Assembly (NCBI GenBank): GCA_937872515.1
Contig: CALMSX010000082.1
Location: 310,001-374,000, forward strand
DNA: 64,000 nucleotides
Direction: 5' to 3'
DNA from: an uncultured Bacteroidota bacterium
Lineage (GTDB): Bacteria; Bacteroidota; Bacteroidia; Chitinophagales; Saprospiraceae
Below the pieces are notes generated by a model. It made no database searches. It saw only the letters and a program-made list of their open reading frames with translations, and was not told the origin of the DNA. Of the stretch, positions 34,388 to 44,356 are shown piece after piece. Each line of letters opens with the position of its first letter. Position 1 is the stretch's first letter. The translations under genes were made by a program, and so were the position numbers.

Positions 34388-35011
34388 ATGAGTCTTGCCA
34401 TTAAAGTTTGTGGGCTCAAAGATCACTTTCAAATGAAGAGACTAAGTGAAATGGGAGTGGCCTATGTTGGGATCAATTTCTACCCCCATTCCAAAAGATT
34501 TTACAAACAAACTATGTCCTTAGACAAGTTGCCAACGATGACTGCAAAAAAGGTAGGAATCTTTGTTGATGCCCCGCTTGAGGAAGTTATTAAAACAGCA
34601 GAATTGCATCATTTGGATATGATTCAACTGCATGGTAATGAGTCGGCTGTTTATTGTGAGTTACTCAAAAAACACTTTCCTGTAATAAAGGCATTTCAGG
34701 GAAATTTGGCTATTGAATCTTCTATTTTGAGCGACTATGATATGTGTGATTATTATTTATTTGATTCAGCATTGGGTAAACATGCCGGCTTGGGTATGGC
34801 TTTTGATCACACCGTTTTGGAGAATTATCATTTTGATAAGCCTTACTTTTTAGCTGGCGGTCTGGGGTCTGATTTTTTTGATAAAACCTTTCAAAAATCC
34901 TTATATCCGGGTTTGTATGGCTTAGACCTTAATTCAAAATTTGAGCTTTCCCCTGGGCTGAAAGACCTGGAATTGATTGCTTCCTTCATTATTAAAACCC
35001 AAAATCAATGA
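34388..35011 (+). CDS. trpF: Phosphoribosylanthranilate isomerase
   Basis: Amadori rearrangement of phosphoribosylanthranilate. The TIM barrel of 207 residues shows KVCGLKDHFQMKRL (catalytic Cys near residue 8), YVGINFYPHSKRF, KVGIFVDAPLEEVI, LDMIQLHGNES, YLFDSA (catalytic Asp) and FLAGGLGSDFF, then GLDLNSKFELSPGLKD. The sequence is more diverged than the other trp enzymes but all active-site strands are recognisable. The stop overlaps trpB by four bases. Confidence 0.94.
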   Translation: MSLAIKVCGLKDHFQMKRLSEMGVAYVGINFYPHSKRFYKQTMSLDKLPTMTAKKVGIFVDAPLEEVIKTAELHHLDMIQLHGNESAVYCELLKKHFPVIKAFQGNLAIESSILSDYDMCDYYLFDSALGKHAGLGMAFDHTVLENYHFDKPYFLAGGLGSDFFDKTFQKSLYPGLYGLDLNSKFELSPGLKDLELIASFIIKTQNQ

Positions 35012-36204
35012 ATTACACCCAATTGCCCAACCCAGAAGGATTTTACGGAGTCTATGGAGGTGCCTTCATTCCAGAGATCCTCTACCCCAATGTAAAAGCG
35101 CTTCAAGATACATATCAGGTGATGTTGGCAGACATCGGTTTTCAGGAAGAGTACAATGATTTATTAAAAAATTATGTAGGCAGGCCCACTCCTTTGTATG
35201 AAGCAAAAAGGTTGTCTCAACATTTAGGCTTTCGCATCTATTTGAAGAGAGAAGATTTGTGCCATACCGGAGCCCACAAGATCAACAATACCATTGGCCA
35301 AATTATACTGGCTGGTAGGATGGGAAAAAGAAGAATCATTGCAGAGACCGGTGCAGGACAGCATGGTGTGGCTACTGCCACCGTATGTGCTTTAAAAGGA
35401 TTGGATTGTATCGTTTACATGGGTGAACACGACATACAGAGACAGGCAGCCAATGTGGCCAGAATGAGAATGCTGGGTGCAACCGTTATTCCAGCCAGAT
35501 CGGGCAGTAAGACATTGAAGGATGCTACCAATGAAGCCATCCGAGATTGGATTAGCCATGCAGAAGATACTCATTACATCATTGGAAGTGCGATCGGCCC
35601 CCACCCCTACCCTGATTTAGTGAGTCGGCTACAGTCCGTGATTAGCAAAGAAATCAAAATTCAATTGCTGGATCAGTTTGGAAGATCCACTCCTGATTAT
35701 GTGGTAGCATGTGTGGGTGGCGGTAGCAATGCGGCAGGTGCCATGTTTGATTTTTTGGATGATGAAAAGGTCAAACTCATTTTAGCAGAGGCTGCGGGTA
35801 AAGGTATCAACAGTGGCAGTACCGCAGCGACAAGTCAGATCGGAAAAAAAGGGGTGATCCATGGCTGTATGACCCTGTTGATGCAGGATCAATACGGACA
35901 AATTACCGAGCCTTACTCTCTTTCGGCAGGGCTTGATTATCCGGGTATAGGCCCAATGCATGCTCATTTGATTGAACAAAGGAGAGTAAAGGTATTGAGT
36001 GCCACCGATGATGAAGCTTTGCGTGCCGTTTTGGAGCTATCCAGATTGGAAGGAATCATACCGGCCCTTGAATCAGCTCATGCGCTGGCAGTCTTACATC
36101 AACTGACAATAAAAAGGGACGAAGTAGTTGTGGTTTCCCTTTCTGGCAGAGGAGACAAAGATTTGGGAATTTACATGGAGAACCTAAAGATGGATGAAAT
36201 ATGA
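35008..36204 (+). CDS. trpB: Tryptophan synthase beta chain
   Basis: PLP enzyme that condenses indole with serine to give tryptophan. The 398 residues include EDLCHTGAHKINNTIGQ near 88-104 (PLP lysine in HKIN), ETGAGQHGVATATVCAL near 114-130, the phosphate-binding loop VGGGSNAAGAMF near 234, and SAGLDYPGIGPMHAHL near 307. The end contains VVVSLSGRGDKD. It is of the standard TrpB1 type that partners with TrpA. It overlaps trpF and trpA by four bases on each side, implying translational coupling. Confidence 0.97.
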   Translation: MNYTQLPNPEGFYGVYGGAFIPEILYPNVKALQDTYQVMLADIGFQEEYNDLLKNYVGRPTPLYEAKRLSQHLGFRIYLKREDLCHTGAHKINNTIGQIILAGRMGKRRIIAETGAGQHGVATATVCALKGLDCIVYMGEHDIQRQAANVARMRMLGATVIPARSGSKTLKDATNEAIRDWISHAEDTHYIIGSAIGPHPYPDLVSRLQSVISKEIKIQLLDQFGRSTPDYVVACVGGGSNAAGAMFDFLDDEKVKLILAEAAGKGINSGSTAATSQIGKKGVIHGCMTLLMQDQYGQITEPYSLSAGLDYPGIGPMHAHLIEQRRVKVLSATDDEALRAVLELSRLEGIIPALESAHALAVLHQLTIKRDEVVVVSLSGRGDKDLGIYMENLKMDEI

Positions 36205-36968
36205 AAGACAGGACCATGCCCAATACGGGATTATTAAATATCTATTTCACTGCAGGTTATCCTCAACTAGAAAGCCTGCATTACATCTTACCTGCATTAA
36301 TGGAGGGAGATGTAGATTTTGTTGAAATTGGACTACCCTATTCAGACCCTTTGGCAGATGGGCCTGTCATTCAAATGGCTGGTAAAAAGGCTTTGGACAA
36401 TGGGATGAATATAGATGTACTCTTTGATCAATTATCAAAACATAGTGCTTTGATGATCCAAAAACCAGTTTATTTGATGGGTTACTTCAATCAAATGCTT
36501 CAATTTGGAATTGAAAAATTTCTGATCGCATGTCAAAAGGTCAAGGTCACTGGTCTTATTATTCCTGATTTGCCCATGGAATATTTTGAAAAGGAAATGA
36601 AAGATCTGTTTGAAAAATATGGTATTAAGATTACTTTTTTGGTAAGCCCGCTTACCAGTGAAGAACGCATCAAAAAAGCTTCGGAATTGAGTACGGGTTT
36701 TGTTTATGTGGTCAGCAGTCCTTCAATAACGGGTACAAAGGCAGTGTTAGACGAAAAAATGATTTTGTACCTTAAAAAGTTGGCCGGAATGAAATTAAAC
36801 AGGGTTTTACTTTTGGGTTTTGGCATCCAGGATAAAAAGTCATTTGAATTGGCCAGTGCCTATTTGGATGGAGCCATTGTGGGCACCTCATTTCTTAAAC
36901 AACTTGATAAAGGGGAAACTGATAAAAATCAGATCCTTCAATTTCTTGCAAAATTTAAAAAGAATTAA
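36201..36968 (+). CDS. trpA: Tryptophan synthase alpha chain
   Basis: Cleaves indole-3-glycerol phosphate to indole, which is channelled to TrpB. The 255 residues show VDFVEIGLPYSDPLADGPVIQMA near 35-57 (catalytic Glu and Asp), PVYLMGYFNQMLQFG, GLIIPDLPMEY, ITFLVSPLTSEERI, GFVYVVSSPSITGTK and VLLLGFGIQDKKSF, ending in the DGAIVGTSFLK phosphate loop. Last biosynthetic gene of the operon; the DUF2853 gene follows after 42 bases, before the terminator. Confidence 0.96.
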   Translation: MKDRTMPNTGLLNIYFTAGYPQLESLHYILPALMEGDVDFVEIGLPYSDPLADGPVIQMAGKKALDNGMNIDVLFDQLSKHSALMIQKPVYLMGYFNQMLQFGIEKFLIACQKVKVTGLIIPDLPMEYFEKEMKDLFEKYGIKITFLVSPLTSEERIKKASELSTGFVYVVSSPSITGTKAVLDEKMILYLKKLAGMKLNRVLLLGFGIQDKKSFELASAYLDGAIVGTSFLKQLDKGETDKNQILQFLAKFKKN

Positions 36969-37010
36969 TTTAGTGTCGACAAATTATTAATAAACAATAA
37001 ATCTTCTAAA

Positions 37011-37349
37011 ATGAGTCAGTTTGATGAAAAAATGAGCACCTATATGGATGCAATAAATGAATTAAATCTGGGACTTGATGAGGGATTGGTAACAGCAGTG
37101 GCAAAAAGTCTTGGTCCTACTATTTACCTGGCAGATGCGGGTACTGTGTCTTCTTCTGATGAAACAGAATTGGCAACCATCAAAGAAAAATTTTTAAAAG
37201 GTAAGCTGGGCATCATTGATGAAGCCAAAATGGAGGAAGCTATTAAAGAGGTAGTAGAACAAATGGGATCGTCCAACAGATCCAAACACAGAGCTATTTT
37301 TTATGCCCTTTTGGTTAAAAAATTTGCTAAAGAAGAATTGTTCTCATAG
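37011..37349 (+). CDS. DUF2853 family protein
   Basis: Small cytoplasmic protein of 112 residues and unknown function. It matches the DUF2853 pattern throughout: MSQFDEKMSTYMDAINELNLGLDEGLVTAVAKSLGPTIYLADAGTVSSSD is one family block, and the C-terminal block contains MGSSNRSKHRAIFYALLVKKF. The fold in the family is all-helical. It lies 42 bases after trpA and before the shared terminator at 37374-37400, so it may be transcribed with the trp operon, although a promoter of its own cannot be excluded. Confidence 0.88.
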   Translation: MSQFDEKMSTYMDAINELNLGLDEGLVTAVAKSLGPTIYLADAGTVSSSDETELATIKEKFLKGKLGIIDEAKMEEAIKEVVEQMGSSNRSKHRAIFYALLVKKFAKEELFS

Positions 37350-37373
37350 TGTGGGATGCTAAAATAAAGCAAT

Positions 37374-37400
37374 AAAAAAGGGGCCTGGGCCCCTTTTTTT
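37374..37400. terminator. Bidirectional terminator between DUF2853 and the CHU_C gene
   Basis: GGGGC (37380-37384) and GCCCC (37389-37393) form a stem around CTGG, with an A tract before it and seven Ts after it. It can therefore end transcription from both sides. It serves the trp/DUF2853 unit on the plus strand and the porP operon on the minus strand. Confidence 0.88.
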
Positions 37401-40400
37401 TATCTTAGTAACGAAACATTACCTCTTTTTATAATTTCTTCACCATCCTGACATCTGGCTTTTAACCAATAGGCATAAACATCGGGAGATAGTTCTTCCC
37501 CATTTAATCTGCCTGACCAACCGATACTCTGATCTTTGGTGGAAAATACTTCCTGACCCCAGCGGTTGTAAATGATCAATTCCATATCTGTAATGTAGTT
37601 GCTTCTTACCATTAACTCATCGTTGTTATTGTCGCCATTGGGTGAAAATGCGGTAGGAATAAACACATCATCTGCACATTGCGGTGGTCTTACCTTGATT
37701 TCTATCCTGGCAGTGCCTGTGCAACCATTGCTGTCGGTAGCAGTTACGGTAAAAACCGTAGTTTCATTGATGACAACTACCTGTTTAATGCCTGTACCTC
37801 CATTAGACCAAACATAGGTCCAATCTGTTACAGGATCGACTATTGAAATTTCTACGGTCTGTCCTTTTGGAACGGTGTCATTGGGACTAGCTTCCACATC
37901 GACAGTCAGAAAATCGGGATCAACAATAAAACTATCTCTTAATCTACATCCCAGAGTTGGGTGTACCACATTGACAAAAAACTCTTGTTCGCCTGTTACC
38001 TGGATAACAGCATTGGCTGTATTACCACCTGAAACGATGTCTGATGAAGGTTGCCAATCATAAATATAATTTACATTACCCTCAACATCAATACTCACAT
38101 TGCCATTTTGGTTTAGACAAAATATAGGAGGCAGGGTTAAAGAATAGTTGAATACAAATGGAATAAAACTAATGTTTTTTTCCTGAATGCAGCCCAGATC
38201 CGGATGGGTTACGGTCACTTGATAGCTGGTTGCCTTTGAAACATCAGCCAGAATAGTATTGGTATTTTGACCACTAACAATGCCGACTGCCGGAGACCAG
38301 GCATAGCTGAAATTAATGGATTGAGGACTAAGAACGGTGATCGGATATTGACCTGTAGTACAAACGGTATCCTGGGCGTCTAAGGTGAAATCAAACTTGA
38401 AGGCGCTGATCTCAAAGGTATCCCTAAATGGGCAACCATTTTTATCCTTCACGCTTAAAATAAAACTGGTGTCTTTAGTGATATTTACGGTAGGATTTGC
38501 TTCGGGACTCAAAAATTTTCCTGAACTATCCAACCATACAAATTCAAGACCTTTTACAGAATCAGGAAGAGATAAAGTGTAATCAGCGTTTGTACAACTT
38601 TCATCATCATTGTTGCCAAATGGCAAGGTGGCATTAAATGTCACAGTATCTAAAACATCCTTAAACGGACAAACGTCACTTATGTTGATCAGTTTTACAA
38701 TATATGAACCAGGTCCCGGATAAGTATGGCAATCAGCCGCAAGGATTGAATTGTTGGAGCTACCTGACCCGGGATCTCCAAAGTCCCAGCGCGGGAAACC
38801 AAAAATACTGCCATTGAGCTGGAAACAAGCCTTAAATGTATCGCAACTGGTTACATTAAAGTCAAAATCTATAACAGGGTTGCTAATAATATTGAAGGAT
38901 AGGGAATCAGCTGAAGTACAACCAAACTGGTTGGCAGCATCAAAATAAAGCGTAAAATTCTGATCGTTGTTTCCGATAGTTCCTACGGTAATATTGTAAC
39001 CATTGCCCACACTAATGAGGTGAGGATCCGGATGCCAGGTAATAGTTGTAATGTGGGTCGGTTCAATATTGAATACATTGGTTGCGGTAATGGTATCACC
39101 AATGCAAAATTGATAGGGTCCGATTACATCTATTTTTGGTCTTTGATTTGTAATTAAAAGTTCAGCGGGCTCTGCACTGCACACATCCCCTTTAAAACGA
39201 ACATAATACTTTTTTGTATCGCCACTAAAAGTGGTATTTAATTGTACCCCATTGGCAATTTCATTTCCAAAACCAGGTGTGTCAGACCAAATGTATTGTC
39301 CTGGTCCTACCCCACCAATGGCGGTTAATTCGACGCTGCCGTCACAGGTATAATTTTCCCCCTGGATAGCAAGTTTGATGGTTTCCAAAACATCAACCGT
39401 TATGCTGCCTCGAACTGAACAAAGGCCGTCTGTCACTGTGATGGAATATACCTTGTCTTCTACTGCAGTAAGGGTGGGTTTGGTTGGATCTGTAAGGTCA
39501 AGACCAATCAAAGGTGACCATATATAATCAAAGTTTGTATTTACGTTTGATAATAAAACTTTGCTTTCCCCCGGACATAGGACCAGGCTATCTGCTATGA
39601 TGTGCAAAGTTGCATAAGGCCCTGGCAGATAGGTTTCAACCACTGTATCCCTGCAGCCATTTTGAAATAGAGTTGAAATTTGTGTAAAAATTAAACTGTC
39701 TTTTGGCACAGTCACCGAAACAACATTTCCTGTATAATTTTTAACATCGCTTAAATTTCCGATATACCAGGCTATGGTGTCATAAGTCAGGTCGTTTGAA
39801 AATTCATCGTTAAATAGATATTGTAAGGCAACAGTTGAATCAGTAGGACATAATTCAGCTACATAATCAAAATCTACCTTTGGCCTGAGTTGATCAACAT
39901 CAACCGGTTTTTCAATCAAAGAGGTGCAATTGTTGGCATAGGTAAGTTTTAAAGTGACATCAAAACTGTCTTGGAGGTTTCTTGTCAGATCAATCATTTT
40001 TCCAGTTGAACTGGTATTGTCGTAGAGCCATTCGTATTTACTCACTGCAGCATAGGTAACTGTGTCATTGGATTGCTCTGTAAATCGAATAATGGCGGCA
40101 TTTTCTACATCACAACCGCTCAGGTTGAAAATAAAATCGGCTGAAGGTATAAAATCTGAAATGGGATAAAAATTTTCCTTTGAATCCCGACAGAATTTAT
40201 CTGTGTTGATATCTAGTGTTACACTAAAATCTTTGCGGTCCAGTATGATTTCAACACTATCACCAGTATATTGATTGGTGCCCGTTGAATTAACTACCGT
40301 CCAGTTTCTGGTGGTGATGACATAATTGTCATTCTTTTCCGGACTAAGATCAATCAGTTTTACTTTAAGTTGGTTATTTTCATCGCAACCATTAAGTTCA

Positions 40401-41896
40401 ACTTTAAAATCAGATTCAAGTAACTTGGTCTCATAATCTACCCTCTTAGAAATGCTGCCCGAACAGGCATTGGAAGCTTTTACGCCCAATTCAACATCGA
40501 AATCACCCGGTGTAATAACAAAAATAGCCGGATTGGTGATGGCAGTTTGTTCTACCCCATTTTGAATGAGCTTCCAGTTCCATTCGGTAGATGTTGCTCC
40601 AATATCATCTGTATAAGAAGAGTCAGTCAAAATTACTGAAATAGATCCATCAGGATTACATGCTTTGATATCATATGAAAAATCCGCATTGTAAGGAAGA
40701 TCAGTAACGTGTATATTTTGAATAAGGGTGTCAAAACACTTATCAGAACCTCTCACTACTTTTAAGTAGACTTTATAATCTCCATTTGCCGGAAAAGTAA
40801 AACTTGGATTTTTTATTGTGGTTCTAAAAGCCGGGTCTGTAGATGGATAATTAAAATTCCATTCATAGGTATCTGAAGAAAGAGAATTATTTATAAAGTT
40901 GACAGTTTTTGTATTGCAGATACTTGATGGTGCATCTACAATGGCTGTTGGAGGTGTAGAACATATACGTGTATTGTATTGCAAATCTCGTCGGACTTCG
41001 CCAATCTTTACCCCATTCCTGTATTCTTCTACACAAACCGTCATTACATATTGCCCCACAATGTTGGGCAGAGCGGTGATGCGGCCGGTGAATTTATTAA
41101 TGGCCAGAGGAACCCCACCCATAAGGTTGTTGAGGTTATATGGAGGTTGGAAGATGACTTCAGGAAAAGGAGGAGCCTTTGCTGGAAGAGAAGCAGTGAT
41201 TTGCGGTGCAATTGAATCCAGTCCGGCATAAGGCACGCACAATTTATAGACCAGTGAATCGCCGTCTGCATCTGTTGCTTCGAACTCAAAATCGTAGGGT
41301 TCATTTACACACATGTATACATTCGGCCATTTGGTAAACTTGGGCGAACTATTCATATTGGTAAAAGAAGTTTTTGATATTTCAGCAGAATAAGTAGCCC
41401 CGGTATTGAGAGGATTGATAATGTTGTTGATACTGCCATTCCTGCAACATCTTTGATAGACGATCAAATAGCCGCCATCTGCATTGTCAGGAAGGGTTAC
41501 AATGGCCTTGTATTCCGTTTGTTCATAACAAATCTGACTGCCTTCAAAGCCACAGTCTGATTCGATTTTGTCATCGACACCGGTAATGTTAGACAAGGCA
41601 ATATTCAGCGTTTGAAATAAGGTTTTTTTATTGTTCTTGTCGTCTTTGAAAATAGAAATGAAGGCGTTTTTATCAAAGTCCTCATTTAGCTCTATACCAT
41701 TTATATCCTTCGAACAGTCTCTCCTGATGGTAAGAACAATCTGGTATCTGTTCTGGCCATTCAACCTTTCAAGGAAGCGATAGGTTATATCTCCACCTAC
41801 GATGTGGGTTGCTTTGATTTCACCGAGATTGAAAAAAGTAACCATAAAAAAAGCTCCCCATACAAGCCCTCTTTTTATTATATGCATCACGCTCAT
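37400..41896 (-). CDS. Giant PKD-type surface protein with gliding-motility (CHU_C, T9SS type B) C-terminal domain
   Basis: Secreted protein of 1498 residues. The N-terminal signal peptide (RGLVWGAFFMVTFFNLGEIKA) leads to a beta-rich domain beginning THIVGGDITYRF, common at the start of such proteins. Several PKD/Ig-like domains follow, for example TYEWNFNYPSTDPAF ... FTFPANGDYKVYLKVVRG, then GSYIVKLINISD, NFDYIWSPLIGLD and FSYAWSPAVGIVSG. The last 90 residues are a CHU_C domain: VFIPTAFSPNGDNNNDEL, LIIYNRWGQEVFST, GWSGRLNGEELSPDVYAYWLKA and KRGNVSLLR. It is the last gene of the porP-porE-like operon and is the probable cargo of that machinery. Start ATG 41896 or 41887. Binding partner unknown. 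Confidence 0.88.
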   Translation of the reverse strand: MSVMHIIKRGLVWGAFFMVTFFNLGEIKATHIVGGDITYRFLERLNGQNRYQIVLTIRRDCSKDINGIELNEDFDKNAFISIFKDDKNNKKTLFQTLNIALSNITGVDDKIESDCGFEGSQICYEQTEYKAIVTLPDNADGGYLIVYQRCCRNGSINNIINPLNTGATYSAEISKTSFTNMNSSPKFTKWPNVYMCVNEPYDFEFEATDADGDSLVYKLCVPYAGLDSIAPQITASLPAKAPPFPEVIFQPPYNLNNLMGGVPLAINKFTGRITALPNIVGQYVMTVCVEEYRNGVKIGEVRRDLQYNTRICSTPPTAIVDAPSSICNTKTVNFINNSLSSDTYEWNFNYPSTDPAFRTTIKNPSFTFPANGDYKVYLKVVRGSDKCFDTLIQNIHVTDLPYNADFSYDIKACNPDGSISVILTDSSYTDDIGATSTEWNWKLIQNGVEQTAITNPAIFVITPGDFDVELGVKASNACSGSISKRVDYETKLLESDFKVELNGCDENNQLKVKLIDLSPEKNDNYVITTRNWTVVNSTGTNQYTGDSVEIILDRKDFSVTLDINTDKFCRDSKENFYPISDFIPSADFIFNLSGCDVENAAIIRFTEQSNDTVTYAAVSKYEWLYDNTSSTGKMIDLTRNLQDSFDVTLKLTYANNCTSLIEKPVDVDQLRPKVDFDYVAELCPTDSTVALQYLFNDEFSNDLTYDTIAWYIGNLSDVKNYTGNVVSVTVPKDSLIFTQISTLFQNGCRDTVVETYLPGPYATLHIIADSLVLCPGESKVLLSNVNTNFDYIWSPLIGLDLTDPTKPTLTAVEDKVYSITVTDGLCSVRGSITVDVLETIKLAIQGENYTCDGSVELTAIGGVGPGQYIWSDTPGFGNEIANGVQLNTTFSGDTKKYYVRFKGDVCSAEPAELLITNQRPKIDVIGPYQFCIGDTITATNVFNIEPTHITTITWHPDPHLISVGNGYNITVGTIGNNDQNFTLYFDAANQFGCTSADSLSFNIISNPVIDFDFNVTSCDTFKACFQLNGSIFGFPRWDFGDPGSGSSNNSILAADCHTYPGPGSYIVKLINISDVCPFKDVLDTVTFNATLPFGNNDDESCTNADYTLSLPDSVKGLEFVWLDSSGKFLSPEANPTVNITKDTSFILSVKDKNGCPFRDTFEISAFKFDFTLDAQDTVCTTGQYPITVLSPQSINFSYAWSPAVGIVSGQNTNTILADVSKATSYQVTVTHPDLGCIQEKNISFIPFVFNYSLTLPPIFCLNQNGNVSIDVEGNVNYIYDWQPSSDIVSGGNTANAVIQVTGEQEFFVNVVHPTLGCRLRDSFIVDPDFLTVDVEASPNDTVPKGQTVEISIVDPVTDWTYVWSNGGTGIKQVVVINETTVFTVTATDSNGCTGTARIEIKVRPPQCADDVFIPTAFSPNGDNNNDELMVRSNYITDMELIIYNRWGQEVFSTKDQSIGWSGRLNGEELSPDVYAYWLKARCQDGEEIIKRGNVSLLR

Positions 41897-41916
41897 CGTT
41901 TCTTTCTTTTGGTTAT

Positions 41917-44337
41917 TTATTTAATTTTAACACTAATCACTTCAACCTTTCTTTCTTTAGAAGCTTTCAGGCTGTAGATGGAACCTTTTTCATCGTTGAT
42001 GTTGTCGTCTACATCTACCGGTGATAATTCTTCTCCATAAGAAATTTCAGTTATGATCAATTGTTCATTAATCAGGTACGGCGCCAGAGCTCCATTCCGG
42101 TACTTCATCATATCGTTGCGGACACTGTTTATTCTTCGTTGCCCCAAAACCAGATTGTATCTATCGTCAAACCTGGGTGAGGCATAACCCCGGATCATCA
42201 TGTCTATTTTCTGTCCTTCTCCCAGGGCTTTGATCAATTCATCCATGAACAAACTAAACCTGTCATATCCACCTCTCACATCACCTTCAAAAAAGGCTTC
42301 CATCCTGTCGATGGATTCTTGTTTTTCAGTACCTTTTACTCCCCTACCATATTTTTCCATAAACTCGGGCTTTCTGTGCATATAGGCCTGAAGCAGTTCA
42401 CCAAATATTTTTTTGGTGTCTGTTGACTTACTGTCAGGGTCGGGTTCATCATTGTCAAAATAAAGCGCCAAAGGCAGCAATCTGTTGATATCTGCGCGTG
42501 GCAGGTATAAGTTGCGTGTTATTTTTCCACTTCCTCCTCGGGTCTCAATGTTTTCAGTAACACTGCCGTAACCTGTCTTGGTTGCCGTCACCCTATACGT
42601 TTTGTTGGGTTCTAACCGAAATGTATAGTTGTTTCCCTCTTCATTCATTTGAACCAACATAGGGTTGGAAGGATCCGTCAGGTCTTCAATCGTGATTTTT
42701 ACTGCGGATAAAGGTTTTTTATCGTTGGCATCGAAGGTGAAAAGGTCTAGCGTTAACTTATCCGTTTCCAGAAATAATTTTTTGGTAAGCTTTTCAGATT
42801 TTCTGAACACGTGGGTGCTAAAAGTGATGGTGTCCGGCTTATAACCGGGTTTAGAAGCAATGATCAGATAGGTAATGCCCTTGGATAGGCTGAAAATGTG
42901 TTCGTGGCTTTTTTCAGGAGTTTGGCTGGCCAAAGTTTTACCTTTCATGTGGTCAATCAACGTTACTGTAGCTCCATTTAACTCCTCACCTGTGTTTTTA
43001 TCATAAGTCAGCGCATTCAGATCAATTTGAATCTTGTCAATTTGAGCTTTGTAAATATCATAACAACATGATTTTAATAACTCATCTACATAAGAAGCAC
43101 CTTCTCTATTGGATGAAAACAAAGCGGTCTCTCCTGTTTCATCGGGTCTGTAATAAATATCGTGGTAGGTGCTGTTATAGGGCATTGGTAAAATTACGGC
43201 ATCCAGAAAACTGCCGTCTACCCACTGGCTGTAATAAATATCGTAGCCTCCAAATCCGGTTTTGCCCTCAGAGCTAAAATACAAGACTCTTGGTTCCTGG
43301 TGGAAAAAAGGTGTCACATCATTTTCAGCTGTGTTGATATCGGTCAAGTTGATGGGGTTTGAAAAGCCCAGTCTTTTATCAAATACCGACATCCACAAAT
43401 CAAGTTTTCCTTTACCTCCGGGTCGGTCTGAAACAAAGTAAAGTACTTCATTACCATTAATCGGATCTTTGGCAAAGCTGGGTTGAGTTGTTGTATAGCC
43501 CGCCATGTTGATGGGAGCTGCTACCATTTGTTCTTCACTAAAGCTGCCATCGGCATTTACTTTTGACCAATATAGGTCACACCTCAGTTCATTGTCTGCT
43601 TTAAATTCACAAACGGTATAAAATAGTTTGGATTTATCCGTATTAAATACAGAGTTGGCTACTGATAATTCCCTTCGATTGAATTCAGCATTGATGGGGT
43701 TTACATTGTTATCTGTACCGCTAATGATTTTAGCTAGTTGTCTGGCTGGTTTTAAAACGGGCTTGGATTCTACAAATCGTTGAGACGAAAAGTAAATCGT
43801 AGTATCCCACTGAATGGCTCCAAAATCGCTGTATTCTGAGTTGATACTGCCGCCAAGTCTTTCTATGGTAACCGTTTCATCAGGTTCCTTGCTGTTGATT
43901 GCGGCCCAGGCGCATGATGCTTTTTCTTTTTTTGCTCGTTTACTCAGATAGTCTTTGTCATTGCCATATTGTGATAAATAGAGATCATAATACTCTGTGG
44001 CCTTGTCAAATTTTCCCAAACGCTGATTCATTTCTCCTGCATAAAACAAGGCGGTTGAATCGGGGATGTTTTGCATGGAATCGATTAACAACGCATATTT
44101 TTCTGCCGCAACAGCATAGGAATCAAATTTTCTGGCGGCTTCAGCAGATTTAAAAATGATCTCGGCATCTTTATCATCAAAGGCCAATACCTCATTGTAA
44201 TAAACCAAGGCAGCATAAAAATTGCCGGAGTTGTAAGCAGTTTCTGCCGCTTCCAGAAATTTTTTTCTGGTTTGCCCCTGGCTTGATGCCGGTAACAAGA
44301 GCAAGAATACGGCTATGATTTGAATGTATTTTATCAT
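41917..44337 (-). CDS. PorE-like OmpA-family protein (TPR, PD40 propeller, regulatory-like domain, OmpA domain)
   Basis: Periplasmic or outer-membrane-associated protein, 806 residues, with the four-domain order of the T9SS component PorE. There is a signal peptide (MIKYIQIIAVFLLLLPASSQGQ). TPRs occupy about 25-150 (AAETAYNSGNFYAALVYYNEVL, RLGKFDKATEYYDLYL). A PD40 propeller lies at about 165-415, with LFYTVCEFKADNELRCDLYWS and VLYFSSEGKTGFGGYDIYYS. Carboxypeptidase-regulatory-like repeats span about 435-610. A peptidoglycan-binding OmpA-like domain ends the protein (IRGYASPRFDDRYNLVLGQRRINSVRND). Unlike P. gingivalis PorE there is no lipobox cysteine. It lies between porP and the CHU_C gene with 19-20-base spacers. 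Assignment as a paralogue and not the core PorE is likely, as Bacteroidota carry many such sets. Confidence 0.88.
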   Translation of the reverse strand: MIKYIQIIAVFLLLLPASSQGQTRKKFLEAAETAYNSGNFYAALVYYNEVLAFDDKDAEIIFKSAEAARKFDSYAVAAEKYALLIDSMQNIPDSTALFYAGEMNQRLGKFDKATEYYDLYLSQYGNDKDYLSKRAKKEKASCAWAAINSKEPDETVTIERLGGSINSEYSDFGAIQWDTTIYFSSQRFVESKPVLKPARQLAKIISGTDNNVNPINAEFNRRELSVANSVFNTDKSKLFYTVCEFKADNELRCDLYWSKVNADGSFSEEQMVAAPINMAGYTTTQPSFAKDPINGNEVLYFVSDRPGGKGKLDLWMSVFDKRLGFSNPINLTDINTAENDVTPFFHQEPRVLYFSSEGKTGFGGYDIYYSQWVDGSFLDAVILPMPYNSTYHDIYYRPDETGETALFSSNREGASYVDELLKSCCYDIYKAQIDKIQIDLNALTYDKNTGEELNGATVTLIDHMKGKTLASQTPEKSHEHIFSLSKGITYLIIASKPGYKPDTITFSTHVFRKSEKLTKKLFLETDKLTLDLFTFDANDKKPLSAVKITIEDLTDPSNPMLVQMNEEGNNYTFRLEPNKTYRVTATKTGYGSVTENIETRGGSGKITRNLYLPRADINRLLPLALYFDNDEPDPDSKSTDTKKIFGELLQAYMHRKPEFMEKYGRGVKGTEKQESIDRMEAFFEGDVRGGYDRFSLFMDELIKALGEGQKIDMMIRGYASPRFDDRYNLVLGQRRINSVRNDMMKYRNGALAPYLINEQLIITEISYGEELSPVDVDDNINDEKGSIYSLKASKERKVEVISVKIK

Positions 44338-44356
44338 GATAATCTTCAGGTCTTAA